64,000 bases of DNA from Pseudomonas sp. ACM7 (GTDB lineage: Bacteria; Pseudomonadota; Gammaproteobacteria; Pseudomonadales; Pseudomonadaceae). Location of the stretch: contig NZ_CP024866.1 in NCBI RefSeq assembly GCF_004136015.1, positions 5,828,923 to 5,892,922 of the forward strand, read 5' to 3'. Position numbers and translations under genes: made by a program. The notes below the pieces were generated by a model. It had not been told where the DNA came from. It did no database searches and saw only the letters and a list, made by a program, of their open reading frames with translations. This document shows, in pieces, positions 26,682-35,966 of this stretch (its first letter is position 1; each line of letters begins with the position of its first letter).

Positions 26682-28025
26682 ATGAGCTTCATTTTATGGG
26701 TGGCGGTGTTGGGTGCCGTGCTGCTGACACTGGCACTGACGTCGTCGTACCTGCGCTGGATGCCGGTGACTACGTCGGCGGTATGCCTTGTGCTGGGTGT
26801 GGCGATCGGGCCAGCGGGGCTCGGGCTGTTGAAACTGGACACCGATAATGCGTCCACCTGGATGGAGCACCTGACGGAAGTCGCAGTGCTGTTTTCGTTG
26901 TTTGTCTGCGGTTTGAAGTTGCGCTTGCCGTTCAAGGATAAAAACTGGCGCATTGCCTACGGGCTGGCCGGTCCGGTCATGGTGCTGACCATTTCCGGCG
27001 TCAGCCTGTTGCTGCATTACGGTTTCGAATTGTCCTGGGGCGCGTCCGTGTTGATCGGTTCGATTCTGGCGCCCACCGACCCGGTGCTCGCTGCCCTGGT
27101 ACAAGTCAACGACGCCCGGGATGATGACAGCGTGCGCTTTGGGCTGTCGGGTGAGGCCGGGCTCAATGACGGGATCGCCTTCCCGTTTGTCATCCTCGGC
27201 CTGCTCCTGGTGCAGCACGACGGCAACCCCGGCTGGCTGAGCGATTGGGTGCTACGCAGTCTGTTGTGGGCAGTCCCGGCCGGTTTGCTCACCGGCTACT
27301 GGATGGGACGCGGTATTGGCCGCCTGACCTTGTTGATGCGAATCCAGAATGACGACAGCACCCTTTCCCCGAATGATTATCTCGCCCTCGCCTTGATTGC
27401 CCTGGCTTATGTCGGGGCCGAGTCGATTCACGGTTACGGCTTTCTGTCGGTGTTTGCCGCCGGTCTGGGCTTGCGTCACGAAGAAGTCAAATCCACGGGC
27501 GACGACGAACTTCCCGCAGAGCATCTCGTTCAGCCTGTTGTGGGACATCAGAACGTCGAGCCACAAGACGCCGTTCATGGCGATACCGAGAACCTTGAAG
27601 ACACCCAGGTCGCGGCGGGAATCATGATGGGCGACATGCTTGCCTTCGGTAGCCTGGTGGAACGGGCCATGGAAGTCTTTCTGGTAACGCTGCTCGGCGT
27701 GGTGCTGATGGCGCATTGGGACTGGCGTGCGTTGCCGATCGCTGGCGTGTTGTTTTGCCTGATACGACCGCTGAGCGTCATCGCCATGCCTTGGGGCAAT
27801 TTGCTCAACGGGCGCCAGCGAATGTTGATTGGCTGGTTCGGCATACGCGGCATCGGCAGTCTGTATTACCTGTTTTATGCCCTGAACCACGGGCTGGGCG
27901 CGTCGATCTCAACACTCTGCATGGATCTGACCTTGTCCGTGGTCGCGCTCAGCATCCTCATCCACGGGATCAGTACTCAACCGATCCTGGCTCGATATGA
28001 ACAACATAAAAAACAGGATATTTGA
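26682..28025 (+). CDS. Cation:proton antiporter (CPA1 family)
   Basis: The 447-residue integral membrane protein has about 11-12 hydrophobic segments, beginning MSFILWVAVLGAVLLTLALT. It has the Na+/H+ exchanger features ILAPTDPVLAALVQ and GEAGLNDGIAFPFV, where the acidic residues carry ions in the family. A hydrophilic loop (about 275-320) with DELPAEHLVQPVV lies in the second half. It probably exchanges Na+ or K+ for protons at the inner membrane. The start at 26682 fits the first helix; upstream in-frame codons run into the preceding terminator. Confidence 0.85.
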   Translation: MSFILWVAVLGAVLLTLALTSSYLRWMPVTTSAVCLVLGVAIGPAGLGLLKLDTDNASTWMEHLTEVAVLFSLFVCGLKLRLPFKDKNWRIAYGLAGPVMVLTISGVSLLLHYGFELSWGASVLIGSILAPTDPVLAALVQVNDARDDDSVRFGLSGEAGLNDGIAFPFVILGLLLVQHDGNPGWLSDWVLRSLLWAVPAGLLTGYWMGRGIGRLTLLMRIQNDDSTLSPNDYLALALIALAYVGAESIHGYGFLSVFAAGLGLRHEEVKSTGDDELPAEHLVQPVVGHQNVEPQDAVHGDTENLEDTQVAAGIMMGDMLAFGSLVERAMEVFLVTLLGVVLMAHWDWRALPIAGVLFCLIRPLSVIAMPWGNLLNGRQRMLIGWFGIRGIGSLYYLFYALNHGLGASISTLCMDLTLSVVALSILIHGISTQPILARYEQHKKQDI

Positions 28026-28212
28026 TTTGAGGTCTGTGCGTTCAGGGTCGGAATTATCGAATTTTCACGTTCATAAATTTGAAATTCTTCGCGACCCGGC
28101 CAGTCACAACTCTAATCCCGCCCGGCTTTTGCACGGAGGGACTTGCCAGGTTCGGTTCCCCTGCGGCGTCGATACCTATCAACAGGAACCTTGAGAAAAT
28201 CAGGTGCTGGTC

Positions 28213-28509
28213 ATGATTCACTATTCCACCTCCGAAGAAATCAAAGCCTGCCGGGCCTTCGCCCTGGAACGTAATTGTCAAATGTTTGAAGACGCCCAGG
28301 CACTGAGCCGCAGCGCCTGGGCGTTACTTGAGGTGAGCGACATGGATGTGGAACGGTTTGATCGCTATCAGGCCATGCGCAGGAAGGCCGACTTGAAGTT
28401 CGAGGAAGCGATCGAGCACTTGCGGCTGCTCAACGAAGATTTCCCGCCTGTCTCGATGTCCACGCAAAACGCTCATCGTTTGCTCCAGCACCCCGAATCC
28501 CGAGCCTGA
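28213..28509 (+). CDS. Small conserved hypothetical protein (98 aa)
   Basis: I do not recognise a named family. The product is soluble, acidic-helical and without a signal peptide. It contains KACRAFALERNCQMFEDAQ and FDRYQAMRRKADLKFEEAIEHL, suggesting a short helical bundle. The start at 28213 has AGGTG six bases upstream. A good terminator follows immediately, supporting a real, separately transcribed gene. A 187-base gap precedes it. Confidence 0.65.
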   Translation: MIHYSTSEEIKACRAFALERNCQMFEDAQALSRSAWALLEVSDMDVERFDRYQAMRRKADLKFEEAIEHLRLLNEDFPPVSMSTQNAHRLLQHPESRA

Positions 28510-28514
28510 ACTTG

Positions 28515-28544
28515 AAAAGCCCGGGCATAGTCGCCGGGCTTTTT
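28515..28544 (+). terminator. Intrinsic terminator
   Basis: AAAAGCCCGG pairs with CCGGGCTTTT around a 9-base loop and ends in TTTTT, five bases after the small hypothetical gene. Confidence 0.88.
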
Positions 28545-28765
28545 ATTGTCTGGAACATTAATGCTCCCCTGCGAACTGCATGAGTCAATTTCCGGACTCA
28601 TGCAGGCTGCATGACCGCAGTTCGCCATCAGTCACTTCAACTTATTGTTTTATAAACAAGTTATCGCACCGGCAAACCGGCACGACAAATGCTCAAGGAC
28701 AATGAGCGACTTTCGGCCTTGAGACCGTTCGCGCTCACCCCCTGACTCGTTGGAGAGACTCGACC

Positions 28766-29242
28766 ATGAACGCCATAGACCTGTTGAAAGCAGACCATGA
28801 ACGCGTAAAAGGCATCCTGACCCAATTAAGCGAATCCACCGAACGTGGTGTTAAAAAACGCGGCGAGTTACTGGCCAAACTGGAAATGGAGATCGCCATC
28901 CACACCCGTCTCGAAGAGGAGGTCTTGTACCCGGCGTACAAGAAGGCTGGGGGCAAGGAACAGGACGTCATGTATTACGAAGCCAAGGAAGAACATCGCA
29001 CCGTAGATTCGCTGGTGCTGCCAGACCTGAAAGTCACCGATCCGTCCACCCCGGAATTCGCCGGTCGCGTGAAAGTGGTCAAGGAACTGCTGGAACATCA
29101 CATTGAAGAGGAGGAAACGGAAATGTTTCCTCAGGCCAAAAAGCTGTTGGGTAAAGCCACCCTGGAGGAATTGGGCGCACAGATGGAAAGCTTGAAAGCC
29201 CAATACAAGAAAGAAATGAGCGCAGCCAATCTGGCGGCTTGA
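28766..29242 (+). CDS. Hemerythrin-domain protein
   Basis: The 158-residue four-helix protein has the hemerythrin HHE pattern for a di-iron site: His11 (LKADHERVKG), His46 and Glu50 (IHTRLEEEVLYP), His77 (KEEHRTVDSL), His111/His112 and Glu115/116 (EHHIEEEETEMFP). Such proteins bind O2 or NO, or handle iron and redox stress; a specific role cannot be read here. GGAGAG lies upstream of the ATG. The gene is followed by a long inverted repeat containing a REP. Confidence 0.92.
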   Translation: MNAIDLLKADHERVKGILTQLSESTERGVKKRGELLAKLEMEIAIHTRLEEEVLYPAYKKAGGKEQDVMYYEAKEEHRTVDSLVLPDLKVTDPSTPEFAGRVKVVKELLEHHIEEEETEMFPQAKKLLGKATLEELGAQMESLKAQYKKEMSAANLAA

Positions 29243-29260
29243 TGCTGGTGGCGAGGCAGC

Positions 29261-29389
29261 AAAAGGCCCGGCATATGCCTAATGCTGGTCAGTTAAGGTG
29301 CAAAACCTGTGGGAGCGAGCTTGCTCCCACAGAGGTTGCGGTGTTCACCCCCTTAACTGACCGGCATTACGGCATATGCCGGGCCTTTT
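29261..29389. repeat. Long inverted repeat (38-39 nt arms) with an embedded REP palindrome
   Basis: Left arm 29261-29298 and right arm 29351-29389 pair with only one mismatch and one extra base. They begin AAAAGGCCCGGCATATGCC and end in the inverse plus TTTTTT. The 52-base loop contains TGTGGGAGCGAGCTTGCTCC, a REP palindrome, flanked by AAACC/GAGGTT. The outer stem with its T-run is a strong terminator for the hemerythrin gene; on the minus strand it would serve the next gene weakly. Confidence 0.92.
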
Positions 29390-29401
29390 TTGTTGTTCGG
29401 T

Positions 29402-29953
29402 TCACGCGCCGGGGTTGGTCACCTGGATATAAAACGCGTAGCTCCCCAGCAGCACCCAGAAGGAGGCGAAAATCCATGGCGTACGCACCGAAAACAACAA
29501 CGACTTGCGATACCCCTTATGGGACGATTCCATCTCACTGAACAGCGGCGACTCATCGTAAGCGAGGCCCATCAAGGGTTCGCTGCGCAACAACTCACTC
29601 TGCTTGAAATGCCAGTGATCGATGATGTCGTATGCCGCGCGAATCCCCGGCCAGGCGTTGAGCGAACTGAGCAGCCCCAATAGCGCCAGGAATGGCGGCA
29701 CCACCAGGGTGAAGAGTTTTCCCCACTCGGGGTTGAGGTTGGACATGCAGGACGCGAAGGCAATCACCAAAAACGATTGCGCCGCCAGGTAGGCGTCGGT
29801 GCGATTGGCCAGAATGCTGGTTTCGTACTGGATTTCCCGGCGGTAGAAATCCAGGCGATCTTTGGGTGAGCCGAACATCTTCGCATTGTGTTCGGTCAGG
29901 CTTTCTTCGGTCGGGGCTTTGGTCAGTATTCTTGGCACAGGAGGGGCACGCAC
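29402..29953 (-). CDS. Hypothetical membrane protein
   Basis: The product is about 183 residues with an N-terminal soluble region rich in charged residues (EHNAKMFGSPKDRLDFYRRE). Three membrane helices follow: AYLAAQSFLVIAFASCMSNL, LFTLVVPPFLALLGLLSSL and IFASFWVLLGSYAFYIQV. I cannot name the family. The start is uncertain: GTG at 29953 gives the longest form but has no clear ribosome site, and ATG at the MFGSPKD position is an alternative. Confidence 0.6.
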   Translation of the reverse strand: MRAPPVPRILTKAPTEESLTEHNAKMFGSPKDRLDFYRREIQYETSILANRTDAYLAAQSFLVIAFASCMSNLNPEWGKLFTLVVPPFLALLGLLSSLNAWPGIRAAYDIIDHWHFKQSELLRSEPLMGLAYDESPLFSEMESSHKGYRKSLLFSVRTPWIFASFWVLLGSYAFYIQVTNPGA

Positions 29954-30003
29954 GGGGTAGGAAACGTTTAGAAGAAACGTCTACTGACAAGTTCAGCCGG
30001 ATT

Positions 30004-30231
30004 TCAACGCGCCCTCCAGGCACCCATCAAGGCACCCTCGCCGCCATACACAGGATCGGCCAAGGGAAGTGGAACCTTGGCAATACGAGCAACGGACTGG
30101 TCGTGAGTCGTCGGGTCCGGACGCTGAATGTCATACTTTTCCTGGCCTTTTGGATAGGCACCAACGACCAGAAAATCACTGCTCTGGTCCAGGCTGCAGT
30201 GCCCGGTGCCCGCCGGCATAGGATGGCTCAT
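30004..30231 (-). pseudogene. Remnant of a cupin (YjlB-like) gene, C-terminal part only
   Basis: The frame encodes PMPAGTGHCSLDQSSDFLVVGAYPKGQ and ends ARIAKVPLPLADPVYGGEG, which resembles the C-terminal half of YjlB-type cupins (metal-site PAGTGH, then DFLVVGAYP). The N-terminal half of the double-stranded beta-helix is missing. Sequence upstream in this frame is not cupin-like, and no ribosome site or start is convincing. I read it as a decayed, truncated gene; a search against YjlB would settle it. Confidence 0.4.
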
Positions 30232-30370
30232 GGCGGGAGTGCTCCAGGACGCTGTTAAAAACTCTGAGCCACTCGATGGCGAAAAATTCAAAGGCATCGT
30301 GAGGCAAAGCCTCGAACGGTGCCTCGTCACTGTGGTCCCTCACATAAGGGTCTGACATTAAGGAATGGGG

Positions 30371-30616
30371 ATGGATTATCTCGATTGGGTGCAATGGCCA
30401 GCGATGCTGATCACGGTGCTGGCGGCGTGGTTGATCGGCTCGCAAAACCCCAGACGCAGGGTCTCGGGTTTCATCTGTTTTATTGTCAGCAATGTTTTAT
30501 GGGTGATCTGGGGTTACCACACTCAAGCCTATGCACTGATCGTGTTGCAGTTTTGTCTGTGCGCCATGAACGTGCGCGGCTTCAAGAAGAACGCGGGATC
30601 CGCCGCCGAACATTGA
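30371..30616 (+). CDS. Small membrane protein with three helices
   Basis: The 81-residue product begins MDYLDWVQWPAMLITVLAAW and has three hydrophobic segments (about 9-22, 30-45, 50-65), with NPRRR between the first two. It resembles small single-repeat transporter-like proteins, but I do not assign a function. The start at 30371 is preferred over 30365 because AAGGA lies six bases upstream. It converges with the histidine kinase gene, with 9 bases between stop codons. Confidence 0.68.
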   Translation: MDYLDWVQWPAMLITVLAAWLIGSQNPRRRVSGFICFIVSNVLWVIWGYHTQAYALIVLQFCLCAMNVRGFKKNAGSAAEH

Positions 30617-30625
30617 GCTCGCTGG

Positions 30626-32545
30626 TCATTTCATGGCCGTGGCGATGATCTCCACCAGATTCAGTTGGGTAAAAGGTTTGGACAGGCGCGGAAGTCTGGT
30701 TGCGAAACCTTCCAGGCGCTCGGCGTAACCGGTGGCAAGGATGATCGGCAGGTCCGGCTTCATGGTGCGGATAGCCTGCGCCAGTTCCGCGCCACTCATC
30801 TGGGGCATGGCCATGTCAGTGATGACCAGGTCAATCGCTGACTCACTGTCGAATACTTTCAGCGCTTGCGCCCCGGACGTCGCACTGATCACCCGATGCC
30901 CCAGGTCTTCGAGTAACAGGCAGGTACTGGTCAACACCAGGCTGTCATCATCCACGACCAACACGCATAGACGGTGCATCGGCGGTGCGGCCTCCTCGGT
31001 AACGGGCTTGGCAACCGAACCAGTCGTGGCGATGGGTATCCACAGTTCGGCGATCGTGCCTATGTCCTTCTGGCTCTTGAGGACGAATCGTCCGCCCAGT
31101 TGCTCGATGTAACCATGCACCATCGAAAGTCCCAGCCCCGTGCCTTTGCCAACGCCTTTTGTGGTGAAGAACGGGTCCATTGCCGAAGCGAGTGTGGCGT
31201 CATCCATGCCCTCCCCCGTATCGCTGACACTCAGGCAGACATAACGGCCTGACAGCAGGGATAGCTGCGGTTGATCCCAGGTTTCTTCGGTCTTGGCACT
31301 GATCACGATTTTTCCGCCATGGGGCATTGCATCGCGGGCGTTGGTCACCAGGTTCAGCACCGCCAGCTCAAGCTGATTGACGTCGGCCAAGACCGGTTCC
31401 AGTTCTCGCGAAAAGCGGGTTTCAAGTACCACGGAAGGCCCAAGCGAGCTGCGCAACAGCCCGATGATCCCTTGCACCAGCGCCGGTATCTCGACGGGTT
31501 CGGCTTTGAGCTCCTGACGTCTGGCAAAAGCCAGCATGCGTTGGGTCAGAGAGACGCCGCGCAAGGCTCCCTGAGTGGCGTTGTCCACCAATCGGGTGAT
31601 TTTCGGATCGTCCCCCACGCGTTTGCGGACGATTTCGAGATTGCCGAGGATGACGGTCAGCAAATTGTTGAAGTCGTGGGCAATGCCGCCGCTGAGTTGG
31701 CCGATGGCCTGCATCTTCTGCGCCTGAAACAGCGCTTCGCGGGTTTGCTCCAGCACCTGCTGAGCTTGTGCGGCTTCGGTGATATCACGGGTGATCTTGG
31801 CGAAACCGAGCAGCGTGCCGGTTTCGCCCCAAATCGGATCGACCACGACATTGGCCAGGAACCGCGTACCGTCCTTGCGCACGCGCCAGCCTTTGTTTTC
31901 GAATCGCCCCTCACGTATTGCAATGTCCAGGGTCCGTTGTGGGGCGCCGGCCTCGCGGTCTTCCGGGGTGTAAAACATCGAAAAATGCTGGCCGATAACT
32001 TCTTCGGGCAAATACCCCTTTATTCGCTGAGCCCCGGGATTCCAGTTGGTCACGCGACCATCCGGGGCGAGCATGTAGATGGCGTAGTCAGTGACGCTTT
32101 GAACCAGCAGGCGGAACTGCTGCTCGCTTTGCTTGAGGACTTCTTCGGCCATTTTGCGGTCGGTCAGGTCGCGGGTAATCTTGGCAAACCCTAGCAACTT
32201 GCCCGACGGGTCGAGAATCGGATCAATGACGACGTGGCACCAGAAATGCGTGCCGTCCTTGCGAACCCGCCAGCCTTCCCCCTCGAAACGCCCCTCCCTG
32301 ATCGCCGTGTCCAGCGCTCGCTGGGGCAAACCGGCACGGCGATCCTCTTCGGTATAGAAACGCGAAAAGTGCTGGCCGAGTATTTCGGCTTCTTCATACC
32401 CCTTGAAACGCTTGGCGCCAGCGTTCCAGCTGGTAATGGTTCCATCGGGATCAATCATGTAGATTGCGTAATCAACGACAGCATCGATCAACAATCGAAA
32501 ACGGCTGTCCTCGATGGCGCTGGCTTTTTCTCGACCCTCGCTCAT
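30626..32545 (-). CDS. Hybrid sensor histidine kinase, PAS-PAS-HisKA-HATPase-REC
   Basis: The 639-residue cytoplasmic kinase has no membrane helix. Two similar PAS domains (about 14-130 and 145-255) each contain DYAIYM and GW-R-V-RKDGT. The H-box [18 protein letters not shown] follows near residue 290, then an ATPase domain with DTGEGMDD and [12 protein letters not shown] receiver domain has [10 protein letters not shown] and the phospho-acceptor in [13 protein letters not shown]. The duplicated PAS and soluble form suggest internal redox or light/oxygen sensing; the signal is unknown. The start at 32545 has GAGGAA upstream, and an upstream extension lacks domain similarity. No partner regulator is adjacent. 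Confidence 0.9.
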   Translation of the reverse strand: MSEGREKASAIEDSRFRLLIDAVVDYAIYMIDPDGTITSWNAGAKRFKGYEEAEILGQHFSRFYTEEDRRAGLPQRALDTAIREGRFEGEGWRVRKDGTHFWCHVVIDPILDPSGKLLGFAKITRDLTDRKMAEEVLKQSEQQFRLLVQSVTDYAIYMLAPDGRVTNWNPGAQRIKGYLPEEVIGQHFSMFYTPEDREAGAPQRTLDIAIREGRFENKGWRVRKDGTRFLANVVVDPIWGETGTLLGFAKITRDITEAAQAQQVLEQTREALFQAQKMQAIGQLSGGIAHDFNNLLTVILGNLEIVRKRVGDDPKITRLVDNATQGALRGVSLTQRMLAFARRQELKAEPVEIPALVQGIIGLLRSSLGPSVVLETRFSRELEPVLADVNQLELAVLNLVTNARDAMPHGGKIVISAKTEETWDQPQLSLLSGRYVCLSVSDTGEGMDDATLASAMDPFFTTKGVGKGTGLGLSMVHGYIEQLGGRFVLKSQKDIGTIAELWIPIATTGSVAKPVTEEAAPPMHRLCVLVVDDDSLVLTSTCLLLEDLGHRVISATSGAQALKVFDSESAIDLVITDMAMPQMSGAELAQAIRTMKPDLPIILATGYAERLEGFATRLPRLSKPFTQLNLVEIIATAMK

Positions 32546-32631
32546 TGATTCCTCACGGCACTGTTGTGTTTCTGGAGTATGCGGCAAACCACAAAATTGG
32601 AAAGTCAGATAAACGACTCTCGTCGTACGTG

Positions 32632-33540
32632 TTATCGATTCACGTGTTTGACGATGTAGGCGTACAGATCGTTGTAGACGAAATTCGGAACATGCGAAGC
32701 ATGAGTCGCAATCTTGCACAGTGCCAGATGGCACTCTTTGACCACTTCGTCGCGATCGCTCACCGCGAAGACATGGTTGTCGATGATGCTGGAATAGACG
32801 CTGTACGCAAAATCCACCTTGGTTGTCGTTGTGGTGACGGAGCCGTCGGCAGCTTTGGTGTAGGTACTCTGGGCAATCAAGGTCCGCTCGTTCAACACGC
32901 CGAACCCGCGTTCGTACACATTGATTTGCGAGCCGCTAACCGCCTTTGCAGCCGTCTCGAAGGCCAGGATGATCGCAGGCGCATAACTCATGCTGGCATT
33001 CAGCTTCGATACCGTGAGAAACCGTTCCATTTTCTGGTCTTCAAGGCTTTTGAACGCTCGTTTAATGCTCGACACATGAGCAAACTCTTGAGTGCAGCCA
33101 ACGATGTGAGTCTCGAATTGATAGCCGGCGGCGGTCGCCGAAGTCGAAAAAGCAACGAAATCGACACTGTCGAACGCACATTCCATGATGATGTTGAATT
33201 TATCCGTGAAGGCCTGCGTAAAGATCTTCCTACTGACTTCACGAACAAATGCCTCGGTATGCTCATACGCATGCAAGACGCCAAGTTTGATCATCTCTGT
33301 GTATTGGGGGTGTTTCTTGCGGTAGTCGGGCAGGTAAAGGCGAACATAGTTTTCGTAGCGTTTTGAAGGCAGCAGGTTCTTTTCCAGCAGATAGGTTTTG
33401 CCTGACCCTTGCAGCCCGGCAACGACCAGAATTTTTGGGGTTGCCTCGGCCGTGATGCCGCTGAACAGTGTCACTTTTATTTCATTGAATGCGGCGGTGA
33501 CTTGCTCAGGGGTGTACGTGTATTTCGGTGCTACTGACAT
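32632..33540 (-). CDS. Zeta-toxin-like P-loop kinase, apparently without antitoxin
   Basis: The 302-residue product has a Walker A motif GLQGSGKT at residues 42-49 and the zeta-toxin substrate signature D72-YRKKHPQY-80. A later segment, NIIMECAFDS...AGYQFETHIVGC, matches the 'new gene product of the kinase core' layout of zeta/PezT. Zeta toxins phosphorylate UDP-N-acetylglucosamine sugars and block cell-wall synthesis. No epsilon- or PezA-like gene lies on either side: 127 bases upstream and 86 downstream contain no coding sequence. Threonine-rich stretches and higher A+T than neighbours hint at transfer. It may be a solitary kinase with another role. AAGGAAATCAAGAT precedes the ATG. Confidence 0.72.
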   Translation of the reverse strand: MSVAPKYTYTPEQVTAAFNEIKVTLFSGITAEATPKILVVAGLQGSGKTYLLEKNLLPSKRYENYVRLYLPDYRKKHPQYTEMIKLGVLHAYEHTEAFVREVSRKIFTQAFTDKFNIIMECAFDSVDFVAFSTSATAAGYQFETHIVGCTQEFAHVSSIKRAFKSLEDQKMERFLTVSKLNASMSYAPAIILAFETAAKAVSGSQINVYERGFGVLNERTLIAQSTYTKAADGSVTTTTTKVDFAYSVYSSIIDNHVFAVSDRDEVVKECHLALCKIATHASHVPNFVYNDLYAYIVKHVNR

Positions 33541-33668
33541 ATCTTGATTTCCTTATCAAAGATTCAGCTTGAAAGTGATGACTGGCTCTTTGAATAAAGA
33601 CGGCATTCACTGATTGTTCAAACGGGCCTTTCTTTCAAGATATGTCGATGTTTTTAAAGTAAAAAATC

Positions 33669-35966
33669 CTACTCGACAGCGTGCAAAATCCTCGGAGCAA
33701 TCGACCACCAGCGCGGCAGTAACTGCTTGACCTTGCTATCGCCAAACCGGTCATCGATCAACATCACCACCCCTTGATCCTGCTGGGTGCGGATCACCCT
33801 CCCCGCCGCCTGCACCACTTTCTGCACACCGGGAAACAGGTAGGTGTAGTCATAACCGGCGCCGAAAATCGCCGCCATGCGCTGTTTCAACTGCTCGTTG
33901 ACCGGATTGAGTTGCGCCAGTCCGAGGGTGGCGATAAACGCTCCGATCAGCCGCGCGCCCGGCAAGTCGATGCCTTCGCCAAAAGCCCCGCCCAACACCG
34001 CGAAACCGACGCCCTGACTCTCGGCGGTGAACTGATCAAGAAAGTCCTGTCGCTGCCCTTCCCCCATGCCCCGGGACTGCGACCACAGATGGATGTGTGG
34101 ATGTTTCTCGGCCAGCAACTGCGCCACTTGCTGCAAATAATCGAAGCTGCTGAAAAACGCCAGGTAATTGCCGGGACGTTGGCTGAACTGCCGGGCAATC
34201 AGCTCGACGATCGGCGCAAGGGAAGACTGGCGATGGACGAATCGCGTAGAGATCTGGCTGACGATGTGCACTTGCAGCTGATCGGCGTGAAATGGCGATT
34301 CAACGTCTATCCACACCGTGTTCACCGGCGTGCCGAGCAAATCGGCATAGTAGTGGCGAGGGCTCAGGGTCGCGGAAAACAGCACGCTGCTGCGTGCTGC
34401 CGTCAAGCGCGGGCGGATGAAGCCGGCGGGCACCACGTTGCGCAGGCACAGCTGCGACAGGTTGCGCTGGCGGTCGAGGTCGCGCTTGCTGATGTCGAAC
34501 AGAAACTGTTCATCAAAGAGCTCGGCCACCCGGCAAAATTGCAGCATGTCGAAATAGAAGTTCTGTAACGCTCCGTCCAGGCCTTGCGGATGATCGTTCA
34601 GGTAGTCGCCGATGCTCGCGCTGCACGATAACAACGCCTGGAGCAGTTTTTCCGGCGCCTTGTCATAGGCCTGATAGGCGCCGAGTTGCAGGTTATGCAG
34701 GGCATTCCACTCACGGTTGACCCGCTGCAAGGGTTTTTTCAACGCCTCGGGTGCGGTTTTTCGTACACCGTTGAGGGTCGATTGGTCGAGGCTGGCGCTG
34801 TACATCTGCCGGCCACGCTCCACCAGGTTGTGCGCTTCGTCCACCAGCACCGCGACTTTCCAGTTATTGGCCTGGGCCAGCCCGAACAGCAGCGCGCTGA
34901 AATCGAAATAGTAGTTGTAATCGGCGACCAACACGTCTGCCCAGCGGGCCATTTCCTGGCTCAGGTAGTAGGGACAGACGTCGTGTTGCAGGGCGACCTC
35001 GCGCAAAGCGTTCTGGTTCAGCAGGGACAACTTGCTGGCCGCCTGGCGAGCGGCGGGCAAACGATCATAAAACCCCTGGGCCAGCGGGCAGGATTCTCCG
35101 TGACAGGCTTTGTCCGGATGCTCGCAGGCCTTGTCCCGGGCGATCATTTCGAGCACCCGCAAGGGTGGCGCGTCGGCGCTGTCGAGGATCACTTGCGCGG
35201 CGTCCAGCGCCAGTTTGCGCCCCGGGGTTTTCGCCGTGAGGAAGAACACCTTGTCCAATTGCTGCGGCGCCAGGGCCTTGAGCATGGGGAACAGCGTGCC
35301 GACCGTCTTGCCGATCCCCGTAGGCGCCTGAGCCATCAAGCAACGACCGGTGCTGACGGCCTTGAACACCGATTCCGCCAGATGGCGTTGCCCGGGTCGA
35401 AAGTCGGCATGGGGAAACGCCAGTTGTTGCGCGGCCCGATTACGCCCTTCGCGATGAGCCATTTCCTGCTCGGCCCAGAGCAGGAACAAGGCGCAATGTT
35501 GTTCGAAGAACAGCCGCAATTGCGCGGCGCTGAAAGCCTCGACCAGGCAGGTTTCCTTTTCATTGACGATGTTGAAGTACACCAGGGCCAGATTGATCTG
35601 CGCCAGCTGCAGTTTCTGGCACATCAACCAGCCGTAAATCTTCGCCTGCGCCCAGTGTAGCTGACGGTGGTTGGCCGGTTGCTTGCTCAAGTCGCCGCGA
35701 TAGGTTTTGACTTCTTCCAGGCAATTTTGCGCGGGGTCGTAGCCGTCGGCCCGGCCCTTTACCTTTAACGTTTGATACAGGCCTTCAAGCGCGACTTCAC
35801 TCTGGTAGCCCTCGCTGCGCCGGGACGCCACCGTACGGTGGCCGACAATCCCTTCCAGCGCCGTCGGCGAAGGCGTAAAACGCAGGTCGAGGTCACCGAC
35901 CTTGGCGGTGAACTCACACAGCGCCCGCACCGCGATGCTGTAACTCAAGCGCTCTGCTCCGCCCAT
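33669..35966 (-). CDS. Nuclease-helicase: PD-(D/E)XK domain plus DinG/XPD-type Fe-S helicase
   Basis: The 765-residue product joins two enzymes. Residues about 60-140 hold KVKGRADGYD...LEEVKTYRG, the D...EVK core of a PD-(D/E)XK (Cas4/RecB-like) nuclease. From about residue 195 there is an XPD/DinG superfamily 2 helicase: QAPTGIGKTVGTLFP, a cysteine set for a 4Fe-4S cluster (CEHPDKACHGESC...DVCPYYL), LVDEAHNLVERG, and the C-terminal QAAGRVIRTQQDQG. Such proteins unwind and trim damaged DNA. Its start lies 22 bases inside the preceding FAN1-like gene, indicating coupled translation and a joint repair function. Confidence 0.9.
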   Translation of the reverse strand: MGGAERLSYSIAVRALCEFTAKVGDLDLRFTPSPTALEGIVGHRTVASRRSEGYQSEVALEGLYQTLKVKGRADGYDPAQNCLEEVKTYRGDLSKQPANHRQLHWAQAKIYGWLMCQKLQLAQINLALVYFNIVNEKETCLVEAFSAAQLRLFFEQHCALFLLWAEQEMAHREGRNRAAQQLAFPHADFRPGQRHLAESVFKAVSTGRCLMAQAPTGIGKTVGTLFPMLKALAPQQLDKVFFLTAKTPGRKLALDAAQVILDSADAPPLRVLEMIARDKACEHPDKACHGESCPLAQGFYDRLPAARQAASKLSLLNQNALREVALQHDVCPYYLSQEMARWADVLVADYNYYFDFSALLFGLAQANNWKVAVLVDEAHNLVERGRQMYSASLDQSTLNGVRKTAPEALKKPLQRVNREWNALHNLQLGAYQAYDKAPEKLLQALLSCSASIGDYLNDHPQGLDGALQNFYFDMLQFCRVAELFDEQFLFDISKRDLDRQRNLSQLCLRNVVPAGFIRPRLTAARSSVLFSATLSPRHYYADLLGTPVNTVWIDVESPFHADQLQVHIVSQISTRFVHRQSSLAPIVELIARQFSQRPGNYLAFFSSFDYLQQVAQLLAEKHPHIHLWSQSRGMGEGQRQDFLDQFTAESQGVGFAVLGGAFGEGIDLPGARLIGAFIATLGLAQLNPVNEQLKQRMAAIFGAGYDYTYLFPGVQKVVQAAGRVIRTQQDQGVVMLIDDRFGDSKVKQLLPRWWSIAPRILHAVE

